Position numbers and translations under genes: made by a program | Assembly (NCBI RefSeq): GCF_000600085.1 | Contig: NZ_CP006821.1 | Span: 1,573,926 to 1,637,925, forward strand | Length of the DNA: 64,000 bases | Direction of reading: 5' to 3' | Origin: Helicobacter pylori oki112 | Lineage (GTDB): Bacteria > Campylobacterota > Campylobacteria > Campylobacterales > Helicobacteraceae | Shown here: positions 46,264 through 55,710 of the stretch, piece after piece | Layout of the letters: every line of letters starts with the position of its first letter | Numbering within the stretch: position 1 is the stretch's first letter | Notes under the pieces: generated by a model | What the model was told of the DNA's origin: nothing | What the model saw: the letters and a program-made list of their open reading frames with translations, nothing else | Databases searched by the model: none

Positions 46264-46687
46264 ACAAACCCCACAAAGCGCTCTCTATTAAAGCAAAAAG
46301 AGCGAGAAAGCCGATCATCTTCAAATCCAAAGACACCGAAAAAAAGCGCGATAAATAGAGGTAATAAACCAAAAAAACATGCAAAGTTTTGAATAAAAAG
46401 CCGTCATTAAAAAGCTTTAAAGAGTTTTTATAGACGATTTGGTGGTAGATTAAAAACAATAAAGCCAAAACGCCTAAAGTCTTTAAATGCATGCTCTCAA
46501 ACCAAAACAAACAACCAAACACGCTCAAACTGGGTAAAAAATGATCGTATTTTTTCGCATAAAACAAGAATAAAAACCCAATCATGGGGGGTAAAAAAGG
46601 CATTAAATCTCTCAAAAGGCTATAAAAATAAAAACCAAAGATCCCTAAGCATAAGAAAAAAAAGGAATCTTGTTTTAAAGAGAGCAT
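46244..46687 (-). CDS. Small integral membrane protein in MreD position
   Basis: A 147-residue protein with about five transmembrane helices and few charges. It lies just upstream of the PBP2 gene and overlaps it, as mreD does in mre operons of many bacteria. It corresponds to HP1566. Sequence similarity to MreD cannot be judged by eye, so an MreD-like role is inferred from length, topology and position. Confidence 0.75.
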   Translation of the reverse strand: MLSLKQDSFFFLCLGIFGFYFYSLLRDLMPFLPPMIGFLFLFYAKKYDHFLPSLSVFGCLFWFESMHLKTLGVLALLFLIYHQIVYKNSLKLFNDGFLFKTLHVFLVYYLYLSRFFSVSLDLKMIGFLALFALIESALWGLYEKSSL

Positions 46688-46699
46688 GGTTTTTTTGGC

Positions 46700-47326
46700 C
46701 TATAAAGGGTTAGTGAGCAAGTATTTCAAAAGGGTTTGGCGCACGATTTCAAGGGTTGGGTATTTTGAAGAAAGGGCGTTAAAATGGGTGGTATTGATTA
46801 AAAAAGGTTTAGGAGCGTTTAAAAAAAGGCGGTGTTGCTCGTTTTTATTCAACTTGTCAAACTTCGTAAAAAGAGAAAGGTAGGCTTGATCGGGCCTTAA
46901 AAGGGCTTGAATGTTTTCTTTAGCGTTTTTGTCAATTTCTAAATCCAAATGGCGCGCATCCACTAAATGGATAAAAAGTTTGATAGAAACCCTAACGCTC
47001 AACAATTCCCATAAAAACCCCTCCCATTCTTTTTTCAAGCTTTTAGAAACTTTAGCGTAGCCAAACCCGGGCAAATCAATCACATTAAAAGTGGTCGTTA
47101 AGGCGTTTTCTTTATCTTCCCAAGTGGTGGAAAAAAAATTCGCTAAACGGGTTTTTCCAGGCGTTGCTGAACTTTTGGCGAGATTTTTTCCTAACAAGGT
47201 ATTAATAAACGAGCTTTTGCCTACATTGCTACGCCCTAAAATGACCATTTCAGAAGTCAAGCTCGCAGGGCATTGAAAAAGTTGGCTAGAAGAAGTGAGA
47301 AAATGAGCGTCTTTAATGGCGATCAT
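46700..47326 (-). CDS. engB: Ribosome-biogenesis GTPase EngB/YsxC
   Basis: A 208-residue GTPase involved in 50S subunit assembly. It has G1 GRSNVGKSSFIN, G3 DLPGFGYAK, and G4 TKFDKL. The family insert before G3 carries the sequence TWEDKENALTTTFNVI. The start overlaps the lptA stop as ATGA, so it is cotranscribed with the LPS-transport genes upstream on the minus strand. Confidence 0.94.
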   Translation of the reverse strand: MIAIKDAHFLTSSSQLFQCPASLTSEMVILGRSNVGKSSFINTLLGKNLAKSSATPGKTRLANFFSTTWEDKENALTTTFNVIDLPGFGYAKVSKSLKKEWEGFLWELLSVRVSIKLFIHLVDARHLDLEIDKNAKENIQALLRPDQAYLSLFTKFDKLNKNEQHRLFLNAPKPFLINTTHFNALSSKYPTLEIVRQTLLKYLLTNPL

Positions 47327-47880
47327 GGTTTTTTCTTAGCGCCTTTCTTCTTCAATTTAGCCTTACGATTTTCTTCATTAATATCTTCCATATCAAACAC
47401 AAACTTAGCGGGCCGTTTCGCGCTCCCCAACACATCAGCATAGCCTTTAGTTTTGTTTAAAATGATTTCATCACCGGTGATGACATTGGGTTTCCCCACT
47501 TCTCTAACCACCGCATTTTGCAATAATTTGTATTCCCCATTCAGCGCGTTATAAATGAGCTTGTCAGCGCTCCCGCTGATTTCACGATTATCCTCTGTAA
47601 AGATATTAAAATGCGTGTTCCCTGTGGCTTCATAGCGCTCTGGCTTTCGTTTATCGTTTAAAAACACGCTCACTTTATCCGCAAACAACCGGTCTTTACC
47701 TTTTTTGATCTGCACATTGCCTTGAATAACGGCGGTTTTGGTTTTGTCGTTCGCTACAAATTGGTTGCCGGTAATTTCTAAAAGCTCTCTTTCTTTTTTC
47801 AAACCTTTATTGTCTGTTTTTTGAGCGTCCATCACGCTTAAAATACCAAAACAACACACCAAAAAACACCACCAACGCAT
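47323..47880 (-). CDS. lptA: LPS transport periplasmic protein LptA
   Basis: A 185-residue OstA-type protein with a signal peptide (FLVCCFGILSVMDA). It has repeated beta-jellyroll strands such as TAVIQGNVQIKKGKDRLFADKVSVF and ATGNTHFNIFTEDNREISG. It bridges LPS from inner to outer membrane with LptC and LptE. The C terminus is Lys-rich. Overlaps lptC as TAATG and engB as ATGA. Confidence 0.87.
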   Translation of the reverse strand: MRWWCFLVCCFGILSVMDAQKTDNKGLKKERELLEITGNQFVANDKTKTAVIQGNVQIKKGKDRLFADKVSVFLNDKRKPERYEATGNTHFNIFTEDNREISGSADKLIYNALNGEYKLLQNAVVREVGKPNVITGDEIILNKTKGYADVLGSAKRPAKFVFDMEDINEENRKAKLKKKGAKKKP

Positions 47881-48473
47881 TAAAAACCTCCTTTGAAAGT
47901 GGGGAGTTTTTTCTTTTCTTTTTGGCTCTGTTTGATTTCGTCTAAGAATAAATGCACTTGAATGCTTTGAGCTTCAATAACGGCTAAAACATGCGAATAA
48001 GAAATATCAAGCCCTTCAATCTTGCTGTCCTTTGAAGTGAGAATGAAACGGCCCTTGCCTTTAAAATTTTGCTCTTTATGGTTGTAAATCCCTGTTTCAC
48101 TCCAAAAACTAGAATCGTCGCTTCTTTTATAAGTAACCCCATTAGGGAAGAAATACAAATCCTGCTGCCGTTTGGCTTTAGGGGACTCAACGCTTTCAAT
48201 GGTGTCTTCATCATAGCGCTTGATTTTAGAATCAAAAAAGATCTCATGATCATCGTATTGTAAAGCTTTTTTGCCTTCTATGGACAGATCAAGGATTTTA
48301 TCGTTGATTTGAAACGCTTTAAAATTTTCTAATTCAATTTTAGGGATATTTTCTTTAGAGACCACGCTAGTGGGTTGGGAACGCAAAAAGAAAAAAACTA
48401 ACCCTATCGTGATGAAAGACAAAACCACAAAAAAGTTTAAAACGCTATTAGAGGTAAAGCTTGAGCGCTTCAT
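47880..48473 (-). CDS. lptC: LPS export protein LptC
   Basis: A 197-residue membrane-anchored protein: one N-terminal helix (VLNFFVVLSFITIGLVFFFL), then a periplasmic domain with IYNHKEQNFKGKGRFILTSKDSKIEG, typical of LptC. The family is weakly conserved, so support comes also from the adjacent lptA and kdsC. The start overlaps the kdsC end by 26 bases. Confidence 0.82.
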   Translation of the reverse strand: MKRSSFTSNSVLNFFVVLSFITIGLVFFFLRSQPTSVVSKENIPKIELENFKAFQINDKILDLSIEGKKALQYDDHEIFFDSKIKRYDEDTIESVESPKAKRQQDLYFFPNGVTYKRSDDSSFWSETGIYNHKEQNFKGKGRFILTSKDSKIEGLDISYSHVLAVIEAQSIQVHLFLDEIKQSQKEKKKLPTFKGGF

Positions 48474-48942
48474 CTTGCAAGCCTTCTAATTCTAAAAGAT
48501 AATCAATCGCTTCCCTAACGGCCCCCTTGCCCCCTGAATTTTGCAACACTTTATAAGCTTTGCTTTTAAGCAAGGGGTGCGCATCAAAAGGAGCGAAACT
48601 CAAAGCGCATGCCTTAAACATGCCTAAATCGTTATAATCATCGCCTACGCATGCGATTTCTTGCGCACTCAATTGCAAGTCTTTTTTGAGCCGCTCCACA
48701 ACCATGCTTTTATTTTCAACGCCCATAAAAACAAACTGAACGCCCAAACTCTCCATGCGTTTTTTCACCATTGTTGAAGTTCTTCCTGTAATGATAGCGA
48801 TTTTTTTGCCTAATTTTTGCCATAGCGTCATGCCAAGCCCATCTTTGACATTGAAAGCTTTCATCTCGTGAAAATTTTCATCAAAATACAACGACCCGTC
48901 TGTGAGCGTGCCATCTACATCTAAAAGCAATAACTTAATCAT
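48448..48942 (-). CDS. kdsC: KDO 8-phosphate phosphatase KdsC
   Basis: HAD-superfamily phosphatase of 164 residues that makes KDO for the LPS core. Catalytic motif LLLDVDGTLTDG (Asp 8 and Asp 10), IITGRTSTMVKKR, and CVGDDYNDLGMF. It sits in an operon with lptC-lptA, joining KDO synthesis to LPS transport. It overlaps the rlpA stop by 4 bases. Confidence 0.94.
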   Translation of the reverse strand: MIKLLLLDVDGTLTDGSLYFDENFHEMKAFNVKDGLGMTLWQKLGKKIAIITGRTSTMVKKRMESLGVQFVFMGVENKSMVVERLKKDLQLSAQEIACVGDDYNDLGMFKACALSFAPFDAHPLLKSKAYKVLQNSGGKGAVREAIDYLLELEGLQDEALKLYL

Positions 48943-49886
48943 TCTCTCGTTAAAACCGCATTCTGGTTATATTTTTTCATAAAATCCCTAGCCTCTTCTT
49001 CGCTTTGAAACCCTTGAACTAAAACTTTATACAAATCATCTTTAAAAGCAACCTTGACGCTGTAATTTGGATTTTCTGCTTGCAATTTATCCGCTAAAGT
49101 TTGAGCGCCTATTTGGTTTCTAAAAGCCCCCATTTGCAAAGAAAATTTCCCTCCGCTCACGCTTTTTTCGCTCTCGCCAACTTTAAATTCCTTGTGCAAG
49201 ATCTTTGAATAGCTAGCGTTAAAGGATTGTTCGTATTGCTTGGAGATAACCCCACCAAAACCCAAAACAATAAGACGCACGCTGGCTGTGCCTTTTTTAA
49301 CCATGTCAATATCTCTAGCGGCCGCATTAGACAAATCAATGATGCGATCGCTCACAAAAGGCCCTCTATCATTAATGCGCACAATGGTGCTTAAGTTATT
49401 ATCAACATTGATGACTTTCACCACGGTGTTCATGGGTAAAGTCTTGTGCGCGGCGGTGTGGGCATACATGTTATAAATTTCCCCATTACTGGTTTTTTTG
49501 GCATGGAAGTTAGGGCCATACCAGCTCGCAATGCCATCAAATTTTTCGCCTAAATCCACTTTAGTGGGGTAATACCACTTGCCCCCCACTTGATAAGGGC
49601 GCATGGTGGCTCTTTGGATCGAGCTAGAATCGCGCATGCCGTTATCTAGTGGCTGATCTTTTGTGTTGCTATCTTGCAAATTGGAGCGGTGTTTGAAATG
49701 GCGTTCAAAAAAATTGCGTTTATAGGCGGCTTTTTTGGTTGTCGGATCATAGTCTTTAGCGTTTTCATAAGCGCGCAAGCTTTCATGCTTATAAGACAAA
49801 TTCCTTACCCCCTCTTTTTTAACCGCGCAAGCGCTAATCAAAAAAATAACGCCTAAAAAACAAACTTTTTTTAACGCCAAACCCAT
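48939..49886 (-). CDS. rlpA: RlpA-like septal lipoprotein
   Basis: A 315-residue lipoprotein (lipobox ISAC, Cys 20). The double-psi beta-barrel domain has IASWYGPNFHAKKTSNGEIYNM and RINDRGPF. The C-terminal SPOR domain binds denuded glycan and includes FSLQMGAFRNQIGAQTLADKL and YKVLVQGFQSEEEA. RlpA in other bacteria is a lytic transglycosylase or septal factor. Its start overlaps the mltD stop as TAATG, which fits joint function in peptidoglycan processing. Confidence 0.88.
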   Translation of the reverse strand: MGLALKKVCFLGVIFLISACAVKKEGVRNLSYKHESLRAYENAKDYDPTTKKAAYKRNFFERHFKHRSNLQDSNTKDQPLDNGMRDSSSIQRATMRPYQVGGKWYYPTKVDLGEKFDGIASWYGPNFHAKKTSNGEIYNMYAHTAAHKTLPMNTVVKVINVDNNLSTIVRINDRGPFVSDRIIDLSNAAARDIDMVKKGTASVRLIVLGFGGVISKQYEQSFNASYSKILHKEFKVGESEKSVSGGKFSLQMGAFRNQIGAQTLADKLQAENPNYSVKVAFKDDLYKVLVQGFQSEEEARDFMKKYNQNAVLTRE

Positions 49887-50998
49887 TAAAATTCCCTTGT
49901 AGCGATCAATTTCTTATTGGTGGGGATGATTAAGCACTGGTGGGTAAAAATATTGGAATCTTTGAGGTTATTGGCTAATTGGATACTGGAAATACTGACT
50001 TGATAGCGTTTAGCGATAGAAGATAAGGTTTCTTTAGGCAAGACCACATGGGTGATAAAAGGGCTTTTAGGACTGGCTTGAATGTTTTTATTTTGTTTGA
50101 GTTGGCGTTGTTTGAAAAGGGCGAGTTTTTCATAAGGGATATAAATGGTGTAGGTGGGGTCTTTAGAGGGCAGAATGTTATAGCGGAATTGGTGGTTGTA
50201 AGATTTTAAGGTCTCTAAACTCAAATTTAAATTTTTAGCCACTTGGATTAAAGAAGTGTGCCTTTTAAACGGAACGCCCACTAAACTCACCCTCGCCCCA
50301 CGATTGAGCAGATATTCTTTATCTTTGAGGTTGTCTAGGCTGTTGAATTTCAACGCCAGGCTTAGAATGGAGCGGATATACTCTCGTGTCTCTTTGGGGA
50401 GATATTTCTTATCTTCATCTAACAAAATCTTAATGTCCGAAGTGCCGGTGGCTTTAATAGCGTTTTGAACCTTGCGTAAGCCGTAATTATACGCCATAGC
50501 GACCAAATACCACTCCCCGGTTTGTTTGTAGAGCCGTTTCAAGTAAGTGATCGCCGCTTGAGTGCTTTTAATGGGATCTCTTCTTTCGTCAATGTAATGA
50601 TTGACCTTAAGCCCTAATTCTTTAGCCGTGCTTGGCATGAATTGCCAAATCCCTACCGCTTTTTTCCTACTATAAGCCCTTAATGAAAATTTAGACTCTG
50701 CCATGGCTAAAAACAAAAATTCTTGCGGCACGCTCGCTTCTATGAGCATGTTTTTAATGATGGGGATGAACTGGTAATTCACATCAAATCTTTTGACAAG
50801 TCTTTTCCATTCTTCTTCTTCATTCATTTTTTTTAAAGCGTTTGGCATTTGGGATAAAAAGCCCGCATTAACCCCAAAGGCCTCTAGCGCTTTAGTGTCA
50901 ATATTAGATTCAAAAGCGATCTTAGCGTGGCTTAAAGAAGCCAATAAGAGCCAATGAGTCATTAAAAAAAACAACCATTTGGTATTAAAATATTTCAT
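49886..50998 (-). CDS. mltD: Membrane-bound lytic murein transglycosylase (MltD-like)
   Basis: A 370-residue SLT-family enzyme that cleaves glycan chains. It has a signal peptide (WLLLASLSHA), the catalytic region IEASVPQEFLFLAMAESKFS with the catalytic Glu, GIWQFMPSTAKELGL, and VAMAYNYGLRKVQNAI. Two LysM modules follow (about residues 235-290 and 310-360; HVVLPKETLSSIAKRYQVS). It corresponds to HP1572, also annotated DniR. It is coupled with rlpA. Confidence 0.9.
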   Translation of the reverse strand: MKYFNTKWLFFLMTHWLLLASLSHAKIAFESNIDTKALEAFGVNAGFLSQMPNALKKMNEEEEWKRLVKRFDVNYQFIPIIKNMLIEASVPQEFLFLAMAESKFSLRAYSRKKAVGIWQFMPSTAKELGLKVNHYIDERRDPIKSTQAAITYLKRLYKQTGEWYLVAMAYNYGLRKVQNAIKATGTSDIKILLDEDKKYLPKETREYIRSILSLALKFNSLDNLKDKEYLLNRGARVSLVGVPFKRHTSLIQVAKNLNLSLETLKSYNHQFRYNILPSKDPTYTIYIPYEKLALFKQRQLKQNKNIQASPKSPFITHVVLPKETLSSIAKRYQVSISSIQLANNLKDSNIFTHQCLIIPTNKKLIATREF

Positions 50999-51091
50999 TC
51001 TTTTTTAAAATCCTAATTGTTTGATAAGTTGAATAATGGCTCTAATTATAACCAAACTTGAATAATGCTTTTTTTAAATATAGCCTTATTT

Positions 51092-51856
51092 TTAGGGGAA
51101 ACTAAAGAGCGTTTGGGCGTTATGCGTGCTTAAAGAAGCGAGCTCTTCAATCTCTATGTTGATGATTTCGGCAATTTTTTGAGCGATTAAAGGGATATAC
51201 ACAGGGCTATTCCTGGTGCCTCTAAAAGGGTGTGGGGTCAAATAAGGCGAATCCGTTTCTAAAAGAAGCCTGTTTTTAGGGATTTTAGGGAGGATCTCTA
51301 CCAGTCTTTTAGCGTTTTTAAAGGTGCTAACCCCTCCTATCCCATAATAAAAACGATCGCTTAATTCCAAAAGCATGCTATCAGCGTTAAAGCAATGCAA
51401 CACCCCAAAAGCTTTAGGATAGCTTTTTAAAAGATTCAAACTATCAAAACTCGCCTCTCTAATATGGATGATCAAGGGCTTGTTGTGTTGGATAGAAAAC
51501 TCAATCTGTTTGGTAAAAACTTCTTTTTGCTTGCTTTTATAATTTTCTCTTTCATTCAATTCAGGCAAGCGGTAGTAATCCAGTCCGCATTCGCCTATCG
51601 CCACGCATTTTTGATGCCCAACAAACTTTTCAAACAGGCTTTCATCAAAACTCTCCACATCATAAGGGTGAGCGCCTATGGCAAAAAACACGCCTTCAAA
51701 TTTTTCGCTAATTTCTATTGCTCTATTCAAATCTTTCATGTCCGCGCCCGGAATCACGCATTGAGTAACGCCTTTTTCTAGGCTTTCTTTTAACACTTCT
51801 TCTAAATCGTTTTCATAATCCCTGTGATCCAAATGGCAATGCGTATCAATAAACAT
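51092..51856 (-). CDS. tatD: TatD-family metal-dependent deoxyribonuclease
   Basis: A 254-residue TIM-barrel hydrolase with FIDTHCHLDHRDY (HxH), AIGECGLDYYR (Glu), IIHIREASFD (His) and LLETDSPYLTPHPFRG (Asp), the standard TatD metal ligands. Normal length. It is monocistronic, divergent from ribE. Confidence 0.93.
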   Translation of the reverse strand: MFIDTHCHLDHRDYENDLEEVLKESLEKGVTQCVIPGADMKDLNRAIEISEKFEGVFFAIGAHPYDVESFDESLFEKFVGHQKCVAIGECGLDYYRLPELNERENYKSKQKEVFTKQIEFSIQHNKPLIIHIREASFDSLNLLKSYPKAFGVLHCFNADSMLLELSDRFYYGIGGVSTFKNAKRLVEILPKIPKNRLLLETDSPYLTPHPFRGTRNSPVYIPLIAQKIAEIINIEIEELASLSTHNAQTLFSFP

Positions 51857-51886
51857 GCTTTTATCCTATGGTTTTATTTAATATGT

Positions 51887-51892
51887 TACAAT
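51887..51892 (+). promoter_or_regulatory. Candidate -10 box for ribE
   Basis: TACAAT 38 bases before the ribE ATG in the 74-base divergent gap with tatD. An AAGGAAA sequence follows closer to the start. Confidence 0.4.
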
Positions 51893-51930
51893 ATTTAAGC
51901 ATTTTAACATAAGGAAAATAATCATTAACG

Positions 51931-52551
51931 ATGTTCAGCGGTCTAATCCATCAAATAGCTAAAGTGAAAAGTTTCCAAAACAATATTTTAAGCGTAGAGA
52001 GCGATCTCAATCCCAAGCTTGGCGACAGCATTGCGATTAATGGGGCATGTTTGACCGCCATAGAAAGTTCAAAAACGCATTTTAGCGTGGAATTGAGCCA
52101 AAAAACCCAAAACAGCGTAGCGTTAGAAAATTACAAGGATTTAGTCCATATTGAGCCAGCTCTAAAAGCCGATGCGAGTTTGGATGGGCATTTTGTGCAA
52201 GGGCATATTGACGCTATCGGGGTCATTGAAAAAATCATTCACAACGCTAATCAAGTGGATTTTTTCATCAGCGCTTCTAAAGAAACGCTTTTATTGTGCG
52301 TTGAGCAAGGCTCTATTGCAGTTGATGGGGTGAGTTTGACTTTAAGCAAGGTAGAAGAAAAGGGGTTTTGGCTAACGATTATCCCTTACACTTTAGAAAA
52401 CACCCTTTTTAAGACTTATAAACTCAAACGGCGCGTGAATATTGAAACGGACATGCTGGTTCGCAGCGTGGCGTCTATTTTGAAAAAAACAAAAGGGTTT
52501 GAAAAAAATTTCTCTTGGAATGACGCGGATTCTTTGACTTTAGGGTATTAG
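51931..52551 (+). CDS. ribE: Riboflavin synthase, alpha subunit
   Basis: A 206-residue enzyme that dismutates 6,7-dimethyl-8-ribityllumazine into riboflavin. It has two tandem lumazine-binding repeats: MFSGLIHQIAKVKSF with GDSIAINGACLTA, and DGHFVQGHIDAIG with QGSIAVDGVSLTL. The next gene starts immediately after its stop. Confidence 0.94.
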   Translation: MFSGLIHQIAKVKSFQNNILSVESDLNPKLGDSIAINGACLTAIESSKTHFSVELSQKTQNSVALENYKDLVHIEPALKADASLDGHFVQGHIDAIGVIEKIIHNANQVDFFISASKETLLLCVEQGSIAVDGVSLTLSKVEEKGFWLTIIPYTLENTLFKTYKLKRRVNIETDMLVRSVASILKKTKGFEKNFSWNDADSLTLGY

Positions 52552-52824
52552 ATGAATAAAACCATAAAAGCCGCCGCTCTAGCCTATAACATGGGGCAAG
52601 ATCATGCCCCAAAAGTGATCGCAAGCGGGGTGGGCGAAGTGGCTAAAAGGATCATTCAAAAAGCTAAGGAATACGATATAGCGCTCTTTTCTAACCCCAT
52701 GCTGGTGGATTCGCTTTTAAAGGTGGAATTAGACTGCACGATACCTGAAGAATTGTATGAAAGCGTGGTGCAAGTGTTTTTATGGCTCAATAGCGTGGAA
52801 AATAACGCGCAAATGTCCCAGTGA
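52552..52824 (+). CDS. flhX: FlhB C-terminal-domain paralog (FlhX)
   Basis: A 90-residue protein equivalent to the cytoplasmic fragment of the flagellar export switch FlhB after its NPTH cleavage site: AAALAYNMGQDHAPKVIASGVGEVAKRIIQKA, then IPEELYESVVQVFLWL. No NPTH and no membrane part. It corresponds to HP1575. Published work suggests it can substitute for the FlhB C-terminal fragment. It starts directly after ribE. Confidence 0.85.
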   Translation: MNKTIKAAALAYNMGQDHAPKVIASGVGEVAKRIIQKAKEYDIALFSNPMLVDSLLKVELDCTIPEELYESVVQVFLWLNSVENNAQMSQ

Positions 52825-52845
52825 GCAAAATACAAAGTTAAAACG

Positions 52846-53829
52846 ATGGTAGTAGAATTAAAAAACATTGAAAAGATTTATGAAAACGGGTTTCATGCTC
52901 TAAAGGGCGTGAATTTGGAATTAAAAAAAGGCGATATTTTAGGCGTGATAGGCTATTCAGGGGCGGGGAAATCCACGCTCATCCGCTTAATCAATTGCTT
53001 GGAGCGCCCCAGTTCTGGCGAAGTTTTAGTCAATGGGGTCAATCTGTTAAAATTAAAGCCTAAAGAATTGCAAAAAGCGCGCCAAAAAATAGGCATGATT
53101 TTCCAGCATTTCAATTTATTGAGCGCTAAAAATGTGTTTGAAAATGTCGCTTTCGCTTTAGAAATCGCGCGATGGGAAAAAACCAAGATACAATCAAGGG
53201 TGCATGAATTATTGGAATTAGTGGGGCTAGAAGATAAAATGCATTTTTATCCTAAACAGCTCAGCGGCGGGCAAAAACAACGAGTAGCGATCGCTAGGAG
53301 TTTAGCGAATTGCCCTGATTTATTGCTTTGCGATGAAGCCACATCCGCATTGGATTCTAAAACCACGCATTCTATTTTAACGCTTTTAAGCGGCATTCAA
53401 AAAAAGCTCAATTTGAGTATCGTTTTCATCACGCACCAGATTGAAGTGGTTAAGGAATTGTGCAATCAAATGTGTGTGATCAGCAGCGGCGAAATTGTGG
53501 AAAGAGGCTCGGTAGAAGAAATTTTTGCTAACCCTAAACATGCCGTTACTAAAGAATTGCTTGGCATCAGAAACGAGCATGCAGATAAGAAATCGCAAGA
53601 CGTTTATCGCATCGTGTTTTTAGGGGAGCATTTAGACGAACCGATCATTTCTAATTTGATCAGGCGTTTTAAAATAGATGTGAGCATCATTTCAGGCAAC
53701 ATTGAAGAGCTTACGACTAAAGATATAGGGTATTTAGTGGTGCGGTTTTTAGGCAATGTTGCAGAGACTCAAAGGGCTTTAGAGTATTTAAACGCTTTAG
53801 GCTTACAGGTTGAAAAATTAAAGGATTAA
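52846..53829 (+). CDS. metN: Methionine ABC transporter ATP-binding protein
   Basis: A 327-residue ABC ATPase. Walker A GYSGAGKSTLI, signature LSGGQKQRVAIARSL, Walker B LLLCDEATSALD, and a C-terminal NIL domain (from about residue 255; DEPIISNLIRRFKIDVSIISG), which senses methionine in MetN. metI follows 1 base later. The binding protein metQ is at 43209. Confidence 0.94.
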   Translation: MVVELKNIEKIYENGFHALKGVNLELKKGDILGVIGYSGAGKSTLIRLINCLERPSSGEVLVNGVNLLKLKPKELQKARQKIGMIFQHFNLLSAKNVFENVAFALEIARWEKTKIQSRVHELLELVGLEDKMHFYPKQLSGGQKQRVAIARSLANCPDLLLCDEATSALDSKTTHSILTLLSGIQKKLNLSIVFITHQIEVVKELCNQMCVISSGEIVERGSVEEIFANPKHAVTKELLGIRNEHADKKSQDVYRIVFLGEHLDEPIISNLIRRFKIDVSIISGNIEELTTKDIGYLVVRFLGNVAETQRALEYLNALGLQVEKLKD

Positions 53830-53830
53830 A

Positions 53831-54478
53831 ATGATTTCTCAAATGCTCATTCAAGCCACGCTAGAAACGCTTTATATGGTGTTTGTAGCGAGCTTTTTGG
53901 CAGTTGTTTTTGGCTTGCCTTTGGGGGTTTTATTGTTAGTGAGTAAAAAAGGGCATTTGTTAAACAAACCCCTTTTGCATAAGATTTTAGACACTTCTAT
54001 CAACATGACTCGCTCTTTCCCTTTTATCATTCTCATTATTTTGCTCCTGCCTTTATCGCGCTTTTTAATTGGCACAAGCATTGGCTCTAGCGCGAGCATT
54101 ATCCCGCTAGCCATTTCAGCCATTCCTTTTGTCGCAAAGCTTTTTGAAAATTCTTTAATGGAAGTAGAGCATGGCAAGATTGAAACCACTTTAAGTTTGG
54201 GAGCGTCTCATTTGGAAGTCATTAAAATGATGCTTTTAGAGAGCCTGCCCTCTTTAGTGAACAATATCACCATCACCTTAATTTCTTTAATAGGCTATTC
54301 GGCTATGGCGGGAGCGTTAGGGGCTGGGGGCTTGGGGGATTTAGCCATTAGGATTGGCTATCAAAGTTATAGGGGCGATGTGCTTTTTTATGCGGTGGTT
54401 GTGATTATTGTTTTGGTGCAAATCGTTCAAAGCGTAGGGGATTATGTGGTGAAACGCCTAAGAAAGCATAAGTATTAG
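53831..54478 (+). CDS. metI: Methionine ABC transporter permease
   Basis: A 215-residue permease with five or six transmembrane helices and the EAA-type cytoplasmic loop (SLGASHLEVIKMMLLESLPSL). It lies directly downstream of metN. Confidence 0.94.
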   Translation: MISQMLIQATLETLYMVFVASFLAVVFGLPLGVLLLVSKKGHLLNKPLLHKILDTSINMTRSFPFIILIILLLPLSRFLIGTSIGSSASIIPLAISAIPFVAKLFENSLMEVEHGKIETTLSLGASHLEVIKMMLLESLPSLVNNITITLISLIGYSAMAGALGAGGLGDLAIRIGYQSYRGDVLFYAVVVIIVLVQIVQSVGDYVVKRLRKHKY

Positions 54479-54669
54479 GATTTGGCTCTCATCAAATACG
54501 AATATTCAAAGTCAACTTTAATACGCTTTAGCTTTTTAAATAGGATCGCTAAGCTTTGTTTGTGGCGAAACTCAATTCTCTAAAAACGCTTTAAAAGGTT
54601 ATCGCTCAACACTTGAATTAAAGCTTTTTACAATCAATATTCAATTAAATCGCTATGCAAAAATGGGCT

Positions 54670-55104
54670 TTATTTTGAATGGCCATTGATAAATTTATCC
54701 ATCTGTTTTTCTAAGTCTATGATTTGCGTTATCGCTCCTTCTAAAATTTCAAAATTTTGAGCGTTTTTTGGAGCAATGCATGCAAGCTTGTTGGAAGCTT
54801 TTTCTAACGATTGGATGTCTTTAAGCAAGGTTTTTAAAACTTCTACGCTTTTAAAATCCTTCTCAAAATAGCCATCAAATTGCTGTTCTGTTTGAGACAA
54901 GTTCTCTAAAAAAGTGCTTTGAAGGCGTATTTGGGTGCGATCATGCCCGGTTTCTATGCAGGTTTTATAAGCTTGATGGATCGTAGTCAAAACTTCTTGG
55001 GCTTTCACAAAAGCCTTTGAAAGCTCAACAATGATTTCATAATGTTCACCTTGCGCTCTTAAAAACCCTAAAAAGAGCGCAATGAATAATAATTTTTTTA
55101 GCAC
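54670..55104 (-). CDS. Secreted hypothetical protein, 144 aa
   Basis: Has a signal peptide (LLFIALFLGFLRA, cleaved near AQG). The mature part is Glu/Lys/Leu-rich and largely helical, with two Cys residues (KTCIETG and KLACIAPK) that may form a disulfide in the periplasm. It lies 9 bases downstream of lpxF on the same strand, so it may be cotranscribed with lipid A modification genes. No family recognised. Confidence 0.72.
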   Translation of the reverse strand: MLKKLLFIALFLGFLRAQGEHYEIIVELSKAFVKAQEVLTTIHQAYKTCIETGHDRTQIRLQSTFLENLSQTEQQFDGYFEKDFKSVEVLKTLLKDIQSLEKASNKLACIAPKNAQNFEILEGAITQIIDLEKQMDKFINGHSK

Positions 55105-55113
55105 TTTATCCCT

Positions 55114-55710
55114 TTACCATTGATAAGAAAAGCTCACCCCATAGCGGCTACTGCCCTTAAAATCGCTAGAAATTTCAGGATAGAGCATCCATTGCTTAGG
55201 TTTGTAGCGTGAAGTGAATAAATAAGCAAACCCCCATGCGATAAGGCTGCCGATCGTAACTTGCAAGATCGTGTGTTGTCTTGCCACCACTCTGCTAGCG
55301 TCAGTGAGGATTGCAAGAGCGATCACAGGAAGAGCTGGTTTCCACCCATAGCGGTAATACACAAACCCAGCCGCGCTAAACACCCCCCCAGCATGCCCGC
55401 TTGGCATGCCTCTCCAAGAATTACAGCACGGGCGTTTGGCAAATTCCACTCTAGCCCCATCTTTATGGGCGTTGCTAAAAGCTCCTTTAAGGCCATAAAT
55501 CACGCCTTGAGTAACCAATGTGCCGACCGCTAATTCCCCTAACCCTCTATAATCGCGCATCGCCAAACTGACCGTGCCTACAAAAATAGGCAAAAACCTA
55601 AGCACATCGCCAATCTCTTCTAAAATATATGCCCCCTCATTGATTGGCTCACTCCTTAAAGGATAGACCCATAAGAGCAGGATCAAAAAAAGACTTTTGA
55701 GCTTTTTCAT
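55114..55710 (-). CDS. lpxF: Lipid A 4'-phosphatase LpxF (PAP2 family)
   Basis: A 198-residue PAP2 phosphatase with a signal/anchor helix, and motifs AKRPCCNSWRGMPSGHAGG and SRVVARQHTILQVTIGSLIAW. It corresponds to HP1580, reported to remove the 4'-phosphate of lipid A and give resistance to cationic peptides. The frame is open upstream to 55776, but the ATG at 55710 (MKKLKSLFLI) overlaps the wecA stop as ATGA and gives a normal leader. It is coupled to wecA. Confidence 0.87.
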   Translation of the reverse strand: MKKLKSLFLILLLWVYPLRSEPINEGAYILEEIGDVLRFLPIFVGTVSLAMRDYRGLGELAVGTLVTQGVIYGLKGAFSNAHKDGARVEFAKRPCCNSWRGMPSGHAGGVFSAAGFVYYRYGWKPALPVIALAILTDASRVVARQHTILQVTIGSLIAWGFAYLFTSRYKPKQWMLYPEISSDFKGSSRYGVSFSYQW